Assembly: GCF_002272245.1 (NCBI RefSeq)
Contig: NZ_NPDD01000020.1
Span: forward strand, 1 to 56,892
DNA from: Bacillus sp. 7884-1
Lineage (GTDB): Bacteria > Bacillota > Bacilli > Bacillales > Cytobacillaceae
DNA length: 56,892 bases
Direction of reading: 5' to 3'
The position numbers and the translations under genes were made by a program. How positions within the stretch are numbered: the first letter of the stretch is position 1; the number at the start of each line of letters is the position of its first letter. Positions 7,652-15,662 of this stretch are shown in pieces. Below the pieces are notes generated by a model, which saw only the letters and a program-made list of their open reading frames with translations, was not told the DNA's origin and made no database searches.

Positions 7652-9997
7652 CTATTCCCCTTCCCTAATCAAAGGAAATTTAGTAAGCGCCTTTTCCACA
7701 TCTTCACTTTCAATATGGATGGCCTTTTCTAATAATTCCTCTTCCTCTGTCACTCCTATAAGCCTCATTGCTTGTGCTTGAATCATTTCATCTGCCAAAT
7801 TGGTAGCAAATCTTCCGTTCCCTTTGAATGTATGATTTTCAATACTTTGATTCAAAAGAGCTCTTGCTTCTTCACTTAATTGGTATTGAAAGCTATCTAC
7901 ATATGTCTCGATAATCGCAATAAGCTCTTCCGCTGAATAGTCAGGAAACAGGAAGAATTTTTTAAATCTCGAGCGCAAACCAGGGTTGCTCTCTAATAGC
8001 CGGTCCATTTCATTGGGGTAACCTGCAAGGACCACAACAAGATTTTCATTATGCTTGGTCATTTCATCAACGAGAGTGTCGACTACTTCCTTACCAAAAT
8101 CACCTGCTGTTTGGCTTAAAAGTGAATAGGCTTCATCAATAAATAATACTCCGCCAAGAGCCTCGCGGATTTTTTTCTTTGTCTTACCTGCTGTTTGACC
8201 CACATAACCTGCCACGAAATCCGCTCTGCTTGCCACAATTAAATGACCTCTTTTTAACATTCCGCATTCTTTCAGGAGCTCTGCATAAATTTTTGCCACT
8301 GTGGTTTTACCAGTGCCGGGATTCCCAGTGAAGACCGAATGAAGCTGAATGGGTACCGTTGGAAGCTTCTTTTCTTTTCTAAACTGCTGCATTTTAACAA
8401 AGGAAAATAGGGTTTCTAATTCACCTTTTAGTTTAGTCAAGCCAATTAACCGACCTAACTTTTCAAACGGAGATTCCCGATTTTCATTCTGTTCTATTTT
8501 AAAATCCGCTTTGTCTAATAAGGTGTAAGTGAGAATATCCTCATTTGATTGCGGATGATCAGACCCCTTTTTAAAAATGGCATCTAACACAATATTGCGA
8601 ACGGATCGCGCATTACCGAAAGTATCATCCACCCGTTCCTGATCAAGGCGATGGTTAATTTCTATCTTCGCTTCCTCCGTAAGGATATAATCGTTTTCTG
8701 AGGCAATTATTTCAGCAATCGATATTAATTCCTCATTGGAATAATTAGGTAAATGAATGAGGTTAGATTGAGGAAATCGGCTTCTTAGTCCAGGATTAGC
8801 ATCTAAAAAAATACGCATTTCATCAGGATATCCCGCCAAAATTACGGCAAATTTCCCACCGTATTCCTTTCCCGTCATTAACGAAACAAGAGTATCAACC
8901 GCTGTTTGCCCATAATCATTTCCAGTTTGGCCCTCTCGTTTTAAACTATAGGCTTCATCAATAAACAGTACCCCGCCAATCGCTTTCTCAACTACGGCGC
9001 GCACGTTTTCCTCTGTTTGACCTACAAAAGCCCCTACGAGCTGTGATCTATCAGTTTCAATCACTTCAGGACGCGGCAGCACTTCAAGCTCATGATAGAT
9101 TTTAGCTAATAAACGGGCGATGGTTGTTTTCCCTGTTCCTGGATTTCCAGTCAGAACCATATTAAGACTTAATTCATCCTTTATTTGGAAACCAAGCTCT
9201 TTCCGATCCTTTTGGTATTTTAAAAACTGGTAAAAATCATTGACTCGCTTTTTTACGACATCCATCCCAATCATTTCATTTAATTGGTCCAAGGCATTTT
9301 CTGAATCCTGTTGGACGTCTTCTGCGACAATAAAGAGATTCTGCCAGTTTTTTTTAATATCTTCGAGGCTGGACAAATGTAGTTTTAAGTCCTCATAATA
9401 GGTTGCCGTATGAAATACTCCTTTTATGGATTCCTCATACTCCTCAGCAGCCTTTAATAAGTTCCCGTTAACTTCAATAGCTTCAGTAAGCAAATCAACC
9501 AGTTTTTTATATTGAAGAGAAAGTGGTTCATTTCTCAATGCCTCAGCAAGATTCCTCTTATCGGTAAGATTCTCTATATGATCATCTGCTTCTGCTAAGA
9601 AGTTTTGACAAATTTGTATGTATTGCTCAGCCACTTTCTTCTTTGCAGTTCGATTATCTGTTTCCCTTATTGCGGGAAATTCTAGGATATCTAAAATGTC
9701 TTTTTTCTTCTTCCAATCGTACTGTATGAAATAGGACTTTGCCATCTCGTTATCTGGGTGTAAATCTAATGCTTTTTGTAACCAAGCAAAAGCTAATGTA
9801 TCTTGGTTCTTGCGCGTTAAACGTGAAAGTGCGGCCATTGTTAACATTTTTGATATAAGTACGGGGTTTGATTGGCCTCGAATAGCCGTTAATAGCTCAT
9901 TTTCATTGGTAATACTCCCGTTTTCATTCAGTTCTTTTTCCCACTGGGTAATCTGTTCGGTTTGGTCAATTGGTTGATTCTTTTGTTGTCGTATCAT
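7652..9997 (-). CDS. Double AAA ATPase, SpoVK/CbbX-like
   Basis: 781 residues with two AAA modules of the SpoVK/CbbX/CfxQ type. Both carry GNPGTGKTT Walker A motifs (near residues 280 and 556), FIDEAYSL Walker B motifs, and an LAGYP segment with arginine-finger region GLRSRF. The first 260 residues are helical and TPR-like. B. subtilis SpoVK has one module, so this is about double that length. It sits between tlp and yneP, a spore-gene neighbourhood, and abuts yneP. A remodelling role in sporulation is an inference. The start ATG lies just after a plausible purine-rich site. Confidence 0.85.
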   Translation of the reverse strand: MIRQQKNQPIDQTEQITQWEKELNENGSITNENELLTAIRGQSNPVLISKMLTMAALSRLTRKNQDTLAFAWLQKALDLHPDNEMAKSYFIQYDWKKKKDILDILEFPAIRETDNRTAKKKVAEQYIQICQNFLAEADDHIENLTDKRNLAEALRNEPLSLQYKKLVDLLTEAIEVNGNLLKAAEEYEESIKGVFHTATYYEDLKLHLSSLEDIKKNWQNLFIVAEDVQQDSENALDQLNEMIGMDVVKKRVNDFYQFLKYQKDRKELGFQIKDELSLNMVLTGNPGTGKTTIARLLAKIYHELEVLPRPEVIETDRSQLVGAFVGQTEENVRAVVEKAIGGVLFIDEAYSLKREGQTGNDYGQTAVDTLVSLMTGKEYGGKFAVILAGYPDEMRIFLDANPGLRSRFPQSNLIHLPNYSNEELISIAEIIASENDYILTEEAKIEINHRLDQERVDDTFGNARSVRNIVLDAIFKKGSDHPQSNEDILTYTLLDKADFKIEQNENRESPFEKLGRLIGLTKLKGELETLFSFVKMQQFRKEKKLPTVPIQLHSVFTGNPGTGKTTVAKIYAELLKECGMLKRGHLIVASRADFVAGYVGQTAGKTKKKIREALGGVLFIDEAYSLLSQTAGDFGKEVVDTLVDEMTKHNENLVVVLAGYPNEMDRLLESNPGLRSRFKKFFLFPDYSAEELIAIIETYVDSFQYQLSEEARALLNQSIENHTFKGNGRFATNLADEMIQAQAMRLIGVTEEEELLEKAIHIESEDVEKALTKFPLIREGE

Positions 9998-10079
9998 AGG
10001 ATCACTTCTTCTTCAAAATTTCCCTTTTATCTTACCACAACAAGACCATTGACACGAAATTCAAAGATTTAATAAATAA

Positions 10080-10106
10080 AGGACCTGTACGAATTGAACA
10101 GGTCCT
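10080..10106 (-). terminator. tlp terminator
   Basis: 9-bp hairpin AGGACCTGT / ACAGGTCCT followed by a T-rich run on the minus strand, directly after tlp. Confidence 0.8.
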
Positions 10107-10117
10107 GGAACTTTTGC

Positions 10118-10333
10118 TTAGACTTCATCCTTAATTTCTGCGCGGTAGGATTCGATACTTTCCCGGCGTCGTTCGTTTTTCGCGTCAATCTGCTGTAGTT
10201 GTGTTTCGCTATCAGTGAATGCCTTTGAATCCTCTGCGGCTTCAATGTTTTCTAGTGTATCATGTATCATCGCTTGAAGCTTTTCAGCATTATCACTACG
10301 GTCGTCTGGTTTCGGTTTGTTGTTATTAGTCAT
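10118..10333 (-). CDS. tlp: Small acid-soluble spore protein Tlp
   Basis: 71-residue hydrophilic, thioredoxin-like spore protein (Tlp). It opens with TNNNKPKPDDRSDNAEKLQ and is rich in charged residues and Gln, as known for the family. AGGAGGG lies upstream. In B. subtilis sspN and tlp form one forespore-expressed operon; here sspN also lies upstream on the same strand, but with a hairpin terminator between them. Confidence 0.92.
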   Translation of the reverse strand: MTNNNKPKPDDRSDNAEKLQAMIHDTLENIEAAEDSKAFTDSETQLQQIDAKNERRRESIESYRAEIKDEV

Positions 10334-10430
10334 AGAATTTCCCTCCTAGGTGGTGTAGTGTTACAGATATAGTGTGTAACTTATTGAAAAAAATATCACA
10401 GAAAATTTCTGCTAGGAAAAAATCACAAAA

Positions 10431-10462
10431 AAGACCCGCAGGCTGATGCCTGACGAGTCTTA
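10431..10462 (-). terminator. Terminator or attenuator between sspN and tlp
   Basis: Hairpin AAGACccGCAGGC-tgat-GCCTGacGAGTCTT followed by a T run on the minus strand. It would end most sspN transcripts, with partial read-through to tlp. Confidence 0.75.
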
Positions 10463-10471
10463 ACCACTTAT

Positions 10472-10615
10472 TTATTCACCTTTTGTTTGGATGACTTGCG
10501 CATGCTTACCAGATGTATCTTGATGGGTTTTACCTTTGTTTCCTCCAAAACCCCTATCTTTTGTTCCAATATGGTTAGGAGCAAAGTGTTTACTATCTCT
10601 TTTCGGATTACTCAT
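10472..10615 (-). CDS. sspN: Small acid-soluble spore protein N
   Basis: 47-residue protein beginning [18 protein letters not shown] and ending QVIQTKGE, a clear SspN: the Gly/Lys-rich middle and the [10 protein letters not shown] tail are conserved. GGAGGAG lies close to the ATG. It is expected to be made in the forespore. It is too short for many gene finders. Confidence 0.93.
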   Translation of the reverse strand: MSNPKRDSKHFAPNHIGTKDRGFGGNKGKTHQDTSGKHAQVIQTKGE

Positions 10616-10682
10616 GTTTATCCCTCCTCCTTAAACATTTTGCCCGCTTTAAGGGAGGAACATGATTGGTAATCTATGTGAG

Positions 10683-10814
10683 TTACTCTGCTTTTCCAAG
10701 TCTCTTTTCTTCTAAACGCATTTCAATTTTTTCCATCGCAGCTCTATCTTTCAAAAGTTGACTTTTATTTTCGGATACAAGTTCTGCAAAGGAACGTTTT
10801 CTAGGCTTTCTCAT
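10683..10814 (-). CDS. fbpB: FbpB family small basic protein
   Basis: 43-residue Lys/Arg-rich protein starting MRKPRKRSFAELVSENK, the typical form of the FbpB (Fur-regulated basic protein) family. In B. subtilis FbpB helps the small RNA FsrA repress iron-rich proteins when iron is scarce. AAGG lies upstream of the ATG. No clear Fur box was identified by eye. Assignment rests on the N-terminal RKRSF-ELV pattern. Confidence 0.75.
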   Translation of the reverse strand: MRKPRKRSFAELVSENKSQLLKDRAAMEKIEMRLEEKRLGKAE

Positions 10815-10939
10815 GTATATCACCTTCCTTATTAACTATTCTAACAGTTATTATGCCCGGAAATGGTTTCAATTATTACAACTTTTTGAAAATTAAAAGA
10901 AAATTATACTTTAAAGCGTTACTATGTTAGAACAAAAAA

Positions 10940-10967
10940 AGACATTGGATTAATTTATCCAATGTCT
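10940..10967 (-). terminator. Terminator of the thiol-disulfide oxidoreductase
   Basis: 11-bp perfect hairpin AGACATTGGAT / ATCCAATGTCT followed by seven T on the minus strand, overlapping the stop codon. Confidence 0.92.
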
Positions 10968-11499
10968 ATTTCAAATCCTTGGTATATTGTTTCATAGCAT
11001 CGAGATTCATGGCGCCGATAAATTTGTTTCCAATATTGCCCTTCGTATCGATAAAATACGTGGTTGGAATAGAAAGGACTTGATAGGTTTCGTTTACTTT
11101 ATCTTCAGCATCTAAAGGAATCGGAAAGGTAATACCATTTTCATCTACAAAAGCTTTTACATCTAGGTGTGGGTCAATGTTTACGGCTAAAATAACTACC
11201 TCATCCCCAGCTTCTTTATGAAATTCCTCCATGGCTGGCATTTCTGCTTTACATGGCGGACACCAAGTGGCCCAGAAATTGAGCATAACTTTTTTCCCTT
11301 TTAAATCGGATAGTTTAACAGTATCTCTCGATAATGTTTTAAGTTCAAAATCGGGTGCCTTTGCCCCGACTTTTAAACCACCCATATTCGCAGCTTCTTG
11401 ACTTACATTTTCGGGTTCAGCCTTTTTATCCATAGCCTGAACAATCGCAACTCCAAGTAAGGCTATTAATGCAACAACAGCAATGACTTTTTTCACCAT
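10966..11499 (-). CDS. TlpA/ResA-like thiol-disulfide oxidoreductase
   Basis: 177 residues: an N-terminal membrane anchor (about 4-20) and a thioredoxin-like AhpC/TSA-Redoxin domain facing outward. The active site is NFWATWCPPC near residue 75, and the cis-Pro loop is SIPTTYFID. Such proteins reduce disulfides outside the membrane, for cytochrome c maturation or spore formation (ResA, StoA). In B. subtilis yneN, a member of this family, lies near citB and sspO, so it may be that orthologue. Confidence 0.88.
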   Translation of the reverse strand: MVKKVIAVVALIALLGVAIVQAMDKKAEPENVSQEAANMGGLKVGAKAPDFELKTLSRDTVKLSDLKGKKVMLNFWATWCPPCKAEMPAMEEFHKEAGDEVVILAVNIDPHLDVKAFVDENGITFPIPLDAEDKVNETYQVLSIPTTYFIDTKGNIGNKFIGAMNLDAMKQYTKDLK

Positions 11500-11637
11500 A
11501 GCCGAAAACCCCCTTGATTCAATAATATGCTACATCGATTTTACACTATAAAGTCAGTTGAAATACAGGTTGTATATGCCAAATATGTGACAATTTAAAA
11601 ACAGTTTAGTAGAAGTATTCTAGAAAAGCAAATCAAA

Positions 11638-12426
11638 TTACTTATTTAAGGCGTTAAGAACACTGGTTGTTACCCGGTCTACAATCAGGTCAATATCTCT
11701 TTCTGATAAGGTCTGTTCATTCACGGAAGTCACTTTCTTTGCATGAGTGCCTTCAGGGACATCAACGCCCTTCGGGGAAACCCCTTCTAATCCCATCATC
11801 GTTTTAAGATCAATAAGCTTAGCAACATTTTCTTTGGAAAGTTCGCGATCCCCTTTTAATAGTCTGGAGATCCAATTAATTTTTGCCGTGAACTCTAAAG
11901 ATTCCATTAAGTAATAAGCGTATTCTAAATTCTTCCCCCATGTCAAGGCACCGTGGTTTTCCAATAATACCCCTTGATGATTGTGGACATGTGTTTTGAC
12001 GGCCTTTGGTACTTCATCTGTAGAAGGTGTCCCATATTGAGCTAAGGGAATGGTCCCCAGGGATACAACAGCTTCTGGCATAATTGCCTGATCTAAAGGA
12101 ATTCCTGCAATCGCAAAGGCAGTTGCATACGGGGGATGAGCATGTAAGACAGCATAAACATCTGGCCGTTCACGATAAACAAGCAGGTGCATTTTCATTT
12201 CCGAAGTAGGGGTATAATCCCCTTCGATTACATTCCCATCGCTATCTACTTTTATAATCATATCTGGGGTTAAGAATCCTTTACTAACATTGGTTGGAGT
12301 AATTAAAAACTCATTTTCACAAATACGGACAGAAATATTTCCATCATTGGCTGCAACGAAGCCCTTTTCATATACACGTTTTCCGATATCGCATATTAAT
12401 TTTTTATATTTAATCTCGATAATCAT
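11638..12426 (-). CDS. Class II aldolase/adducin family protein with C-terminal tail
   Basis: 262-residue protein of the fuculose/ribulose-phosphate aldolase type. Zinc ligands are seen in HAHPPYA (about residue 100) and ENHG (near 157), with Glu of PEAVV as the likely catalytic acid. The aldolase domain ends near residue 205. It is followed by a Gly/Pro/Lys-rich linker and an amphipathic helix of about 20 residues (SERDIDLIVDRVTTSVLNAL). That tail resembles the encapsulation peptides of bacterial microcompartment enzymes, yet no shell genes lie in the window. The substrate is unknown. Confidence 0.82.
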   Translation of the reverse strand: MIIEIKYKKLICDIGKRVYEKGFVAANDGNISVRICENEFLITPTNVSKGFLTPDMIIKVDSDGNVIEGDYTPTSEMKMHLLVYRERPDVYAVLHAHPPYATAFAIAGIPLDQAIMPEAVVSLGTIPLAQYGTPSTDEVPKAVKTHVHNHQGVLLENHGALTWGKNLEYAYYLMESLEFTAKINWISRLLKGDRELSKENVAKLIDLKTMMGLEGVSPKGVDVPEGTHAKKVTSVNEQTLSERDIDLIVDRVTTSVLNALNK

Positions 12427-12570
12427 CTAAACCCTGCTTTCCGTTATGAAAACAATTGATTAATAATAGTATACCCTTCTCCTTAATGATATTAGAGTTT
12501 TATGCCTAGGTTAAATTACCACAATCTTATGAAAATTTGTTAATATGAAATTACGGAGAGGAGTTGGATT

Positions 12571-13602
12571 ATGAAGATACTTGTTTTAGGGGGAAGCCGC
12601 TTTTTAGGTAGAACATTTGTCGAGGCTGCTCAATGGCAAAATCATGAGGTAACAATATTTAATCGCGGGAATCAAAATGAAGGGTTTAAAGATGTTGAAA
12701 TCATTACGGGTGATCGCTTTGGTGACTTAAACGAACTTAAAAGCCGTTATTGGGATACTGTTTTGGACACAAGTGGATTTATTCCTTCCTCAGTTTTAAA
12801 GTCCACCGAACTGCTAAAAGACCGGGTAAAGCATTACACCTTTATTTCAAGTATTTCTGTTTACAAAGATTGGATTCAGGAAAATCTCGATGAAACTTAT
12901 CCTGTTTATGAAATGTCATTAAAGGAAGCAAATGAGCTTTCTAAAAATGGCGTAAATTATGAGTATTACGGGCAATTTAAGGCTTTATGTGAAGTGGTTG
13001 CCGAGAATAATATGCCTGGGCGTGTTGCAAATATTCGTGCTGGGCAATTGGTCGGGCCTAATGATTATACGGACCGCATTCCCTATTGGATAAATAGAAT
13101 TGCAGCAGGCGGTAAAGTTCTAGCACCAGGGAATCCAAATAGACCTGTACAAATGATTGATAATAAAGACTTATCAAATTGGATATTAAAGTTAATGACG
13201 AATGAGACAACAGGAACATTTAATGCAACCGGACCTGATTATAACCTAACCATGAAAGATTTTCTCGATACTTGCATAAAGGTAACAGGCTCTAATGCTG
13301 AAGTCGTTTGGGCTTCTGAAAAATTCCTTCTTGATAATAAGGTCGCTCCATGGACGGAAATGCCGCTTTGGGTGCCGGATGAGTTCCCTCTTGAACCAGA
13401 GCTTAAAGAACCTTGGAAAGGCGCCTTTACTGTTAATATTTTAAAAGCCATTGAAAGGGGGCTCACTTTCCGTCCTATTGAGGAAAGTTTAGCTGAAATA
13501 TATGACTGGGAAAGGAAACGTAGTCTCGCTGAGAGCGAATGGAAATCTGGAATGCTGTCAGATAGGGAGAAAGAATTGCTTGAATTGTGGTTTAGAAAAT
13601 AA
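12571..13602 (+). CDS. NAD-dependent epimerase/dehydratase family protein
   Basis: 343-residue extended SDR protein. The nucleotide-binding start is KILVLGGSRFLGRTF (residues 2-16, GGxxFLG). An SSISVY segment and the later YYGQFK give the Ser, Tyr and Lys of the usual catalytic set (YxxxK near residue 130). The C-terminal part resembles the CSP41-like or reductase-type SDR group. GAGAGGAG lies upstream. It is divergent from the class II aldolase across 145 bases, so a shared pathway is possible but unproven. Confidence 0.85.
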   Translation: MKILVLGGSRFLGRTFVEAAQWQNHEVTIFNRGNQNEGFKDVEIITGDRFGDLNELKSRYWDTVLDTSGFIPSSVLKSTELLKDRVKHYTFISSISVYKDWIQENLDETYPVYEMSLKEANELSKNGVNYEYYGQFKALCEVVAENNMPGRVANIRAGQLVGPNDYTDRIPYWINRIAAGGKVLAPGNPNRPVQMIDNKDLSNWILKLMTNETTGTFNATGPDYNLTMKDFLDTCIKVTGSNAEVVWASEKFLLDNKVAPWTEMPLWVPDEFPLEPELKEPWKGAFTVNILKAIERGLTFRPIEESLAEIYDWERKRSLAESEWKSGMLSDREKELLELWFRK

Positions 13603-13649
13603 GAAAAATTGTTTATCGCTGATATAATCGAATTAACGCTGATAATTAG

Positions 13650-13676
13650 AAATGGTCCCTGCTAGAGGGACCATTT
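13650..13676. terminator. Bidirectional terminator
   Basis: 10-bp hairpin AAATGGTCCC / GGGACCATTT between the converging epimerase and ABC-F genes. Confidence 0.85.
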
Positions 13677-13707
13677 TGAGGGCAGTTTACGCTGCTCTTT
13701 TTGCTTT

Positions 13708-15408
13708 TTACATTAATTTTCTTTTTTGCTTCAATAGTTCGTTGAATTCACAATCTAATTCCGGGTATTTAGGATTTTTTTGGTCAATTAGTGATAATTC
13801 ACCCAAGATTGTAGCGATTCGATTTTCAATAATCATCAATGTTTCTTTTTTATCAGTAGGTTCAGTACCTTTGGTTTTATTAAAATACTCATCTGGCTTC
13901 ATTTCCACACGTTGAATTCTTTGGTTCTCGAATACAAGGAGTTTATCACACAGCTTATTTAAAAAATAGTAATCATGAGAAACAGTAATTATCGTACCTG
14001 CGAATTCATTAAGTGTTTTTTCAAGTTGTTCCCTGCTCGGTAAGTCCAGGTGATTGGTTGGTTCATCTAAGATTAGAACATCATAGTCCTTCATAAGCAT
14101 GTCAACTAACTTCACCCTTGTTCTCTCTCCGAGACTCAAAGTTCCAATGGGCTTCGTAATAAACTGTTCCTTTAATCCCAGATTGGCAAATAATGTCCTC
14201 GCCTTGAGAATGTTTTCTCGGTCAGTAAAACCTAATGCCTCTAATGCAGTTTTATTAACTGGTAAGTCATCAACATCTTGACTTAGGTAAGCAACCTTTA
14301 AAGATTCACTTTTCCAAAGCTCACCGCTGGAAACGGGTGTTTCACCAAGTATCATTTTAATTAAAGTCGTTTTACCGCAGCCGTTTTCTCCTATTAAACC
14401 AATGCGCTCTCCGTGATTAATATAAAAATGAGAATTGTGGAATAGGGATCTTGCATCAAACGACTTTGTTACACTTTTAGCCTCAATTATCCTTTTACCT
14501 CTATTTCCTTTCGTATCAAACTCAAATTTGACCTTTGTCTCCTCAAGAGGTTTGTCGACCTTGTTTTTTTCAAGCTCGCTCTGGAGCCGTTTCATTTTGG
14601 ACTTCACTTGAGCATCACGTTTTTTCGCCTTTACCCGGTGATATTCTTTATTACCAAAATCTCTTCCTTGTTTAGTTGATGCTCTGTGAGCTTTCTCGGA
14701 CCAGGACGATAATTGCTCCATTTGCATTTCTATTTCTTCTTTTTTGCGCTGTTGAACCTCATAATGGTGGATTTGGGTTTCTAGTCGATGCTGCTTTTCC
14801 TTCTGATAATCACTGTAGTTACCATTGTAAAAGTTAATCTTTTTATTCTCTATCTCAAAAATACGTGTCACTGTTTTATCTAAAAAATGACGATCGTGAG
14901 AAATAATCAGCACGGGTCCTTTAAATTTCTGCAACTCTTCAATCAACCATTCAATTCCTTGAAAATCAAGGTGGTTGGTCGGCTCATCGAGAATTAAGAA
15001 TCCTGGCTTGGAAGCCCACACATTGGATAATGCGAGTTTCAACTTCTCGCCACCGCTTAAATGGTTTAAACGCTTCTCTTCCCATTCATAAACCTTTTTA
15101 AGACCCAACTCACTTGAATGCTGTAATAAGTCTCCATCAATAGAAAAGATATCACTGCCTTCATAATCAATAGATTGGGTAAGGTATCCAATCGTTAATT
15201 CAGGTGATTTTTCAATAACACCTTTATCAGGTGCAAGTTTACCTGTAAGGATATTAGCCAATGTCGTTTTGCCGGTGCCATTATAACCGACGAGACCAAT
15301 TCTTTCGCCGTTTTTTATATCAAAAGAAATATTGTCTAGGATTTTCCTTAGATTAAAGTTCATTTCTAATCCAGTTACTTTTATAATTGATAAATTATTT
15401 TTGTTCAT
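13708..15408 (-). CDS. ABC-F ATPase, antibiotic-resistance (VmlR/Vga) type
   Basis: 566-residue cytosolic protein with two ABC ATPase domains and no membrane part. Walker A motifs are GYNGTGKTT and GENGCGKTT, signatures LSGGEKLKL and LSLGERTRV, Walker B LILDEPTNHLD twice. The linker between them is Lys/Arg/Gln-rich, and a charged C-terminal extension follows the second domain. This is the plan of ribosome-protecting ABC-F proteins that dislodge lincosamides, streptogramins A or pleuromutilins. The start is set by GGAAGGGAG 7 bases before the ATG at 15408. A leader with an attenuator precedes it, as known for vmlR. A housekeeping ABC-F role cannot be excluded. Confidence 0.85.
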   Translation of the reverse strand: MNKNNLSIIKVTGLEMNFNLRKILDNISFDIKNGERIGLVGYNGTGKTTLANILTGKLAPDKGVIEKSPELTIGYLTQSIDYEGSDIFSIDGDLLQHSSELGLKKVYEWEEKRLNHLSGGEKLKLALSNVWASKPGFLILDEPTNHLDFQGIEWLIEELQKFKGPVLIISHDRHFLDKTVTRIFEIENKKINFYNGNYSDYQKEKQHRLETQIHHYEVQQRKKEEIEMQMEQLSSWSEKAHRASTKQGRDFGNKEYHRVKAKKRDAQVKSKMKRLQSELEKNKVDKPLEETKVKFEFDTKGNRGKRIIEAKSVTKSFDARSLFHNSHFYINHGERIGLIGENGCGKTTLIKMILGETPVSSGELWKSESLKVAYLSQDVDDLPVNKTALEALGFTDRENILKARTLFANLGLKEQFITKPIGTLSLGERTRVKLVDMLMKDYDVLILDEPTNHLDLPSREQLEKTLNEFAGTIITVSHDYYFLNKLCDKLLVFENQRIQRVEMKPDEYFNKTKGTEPTDKKETLMIIENRIATILGELSLIDQKNPKYPELDCEFNELLKQKRKLM

Positions 15409-15442
15409 AAAAAAACTCCCTTCCATTGAACCTGAAGAGAGT
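15409..15442 (-). terminator. Attenuator terminator in the ABC-F leader
   Basis: On the minus strand ACTCTCTTC pairs with GAAGGGAGT (nine pairs, one G-U) around a 10-base loop and is followed by seven T. It lies between leader and gene, and its right arm contains the ribosome binding site of the ABC-F gene. Confidence 0.75.
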
Positions 15443-15577
15443 GTTTTAAGTCAGACGTTTACACATTCATAAAAAGCATACGTTAATAAACCTAAAAAGG
15501 CTTAATAACAATGTTTTGATTGAAATATAAACGTTCAGGACTAAAAAAGGACAGACTAATCCTATTCTTCAGGTTCA
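15427..15577 (-). promoter_or_regulatory. Antiterminator pairing in the ABC-F leader
   Basis: TGAACCTGAAGA (15427-15438 in plus notation) and its exact complement (15566-15577) form a 12-bp long-range inverted repeat. The downstream arm overlaps the left arm of the terminator, so the two structures exclude each other. This is the layout of ribosome-controlled transcription attenuation. Confidence 0.65.
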
Positions 15578-15581
15578 CCAT
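15492..15581 (-). CDS. Possible leader peptide of the ABC-F gene, 29 aa
   Basis: Short frame beginning MVNLKNRISL and ending in VIKPF. Its first codons contain the upstream arm of the antiterminator, so ribosomes stalling on it would change leader folding. No good ribosome binding site is seen, so the reading frame is uncertain. Confidence 0.4.
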   Translation of the reverse strand: MVNLKNRISLSFFSPERLYFNQNIVIKPF

Positions 15582-15617
15582 TTTTCGCTATTCGAATAAA
15601 TGTGCTGAAAAAATAAG

Positions 15618-15623
15618 ATTATA
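15618..15623 (-). promoter_or_regulatory. Candidate -10 box of the ABC-F leader
   Basis: TATAAT on the minus strand about 37 bases before the leader peptide start. No good -35 hexamer lies 17 bases further upstream. Confidence 0.35.
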
Positions 15624-15662
15624 ACTTCATTCCTCTTTACCATTCCTTTACGTTTGTTATAT

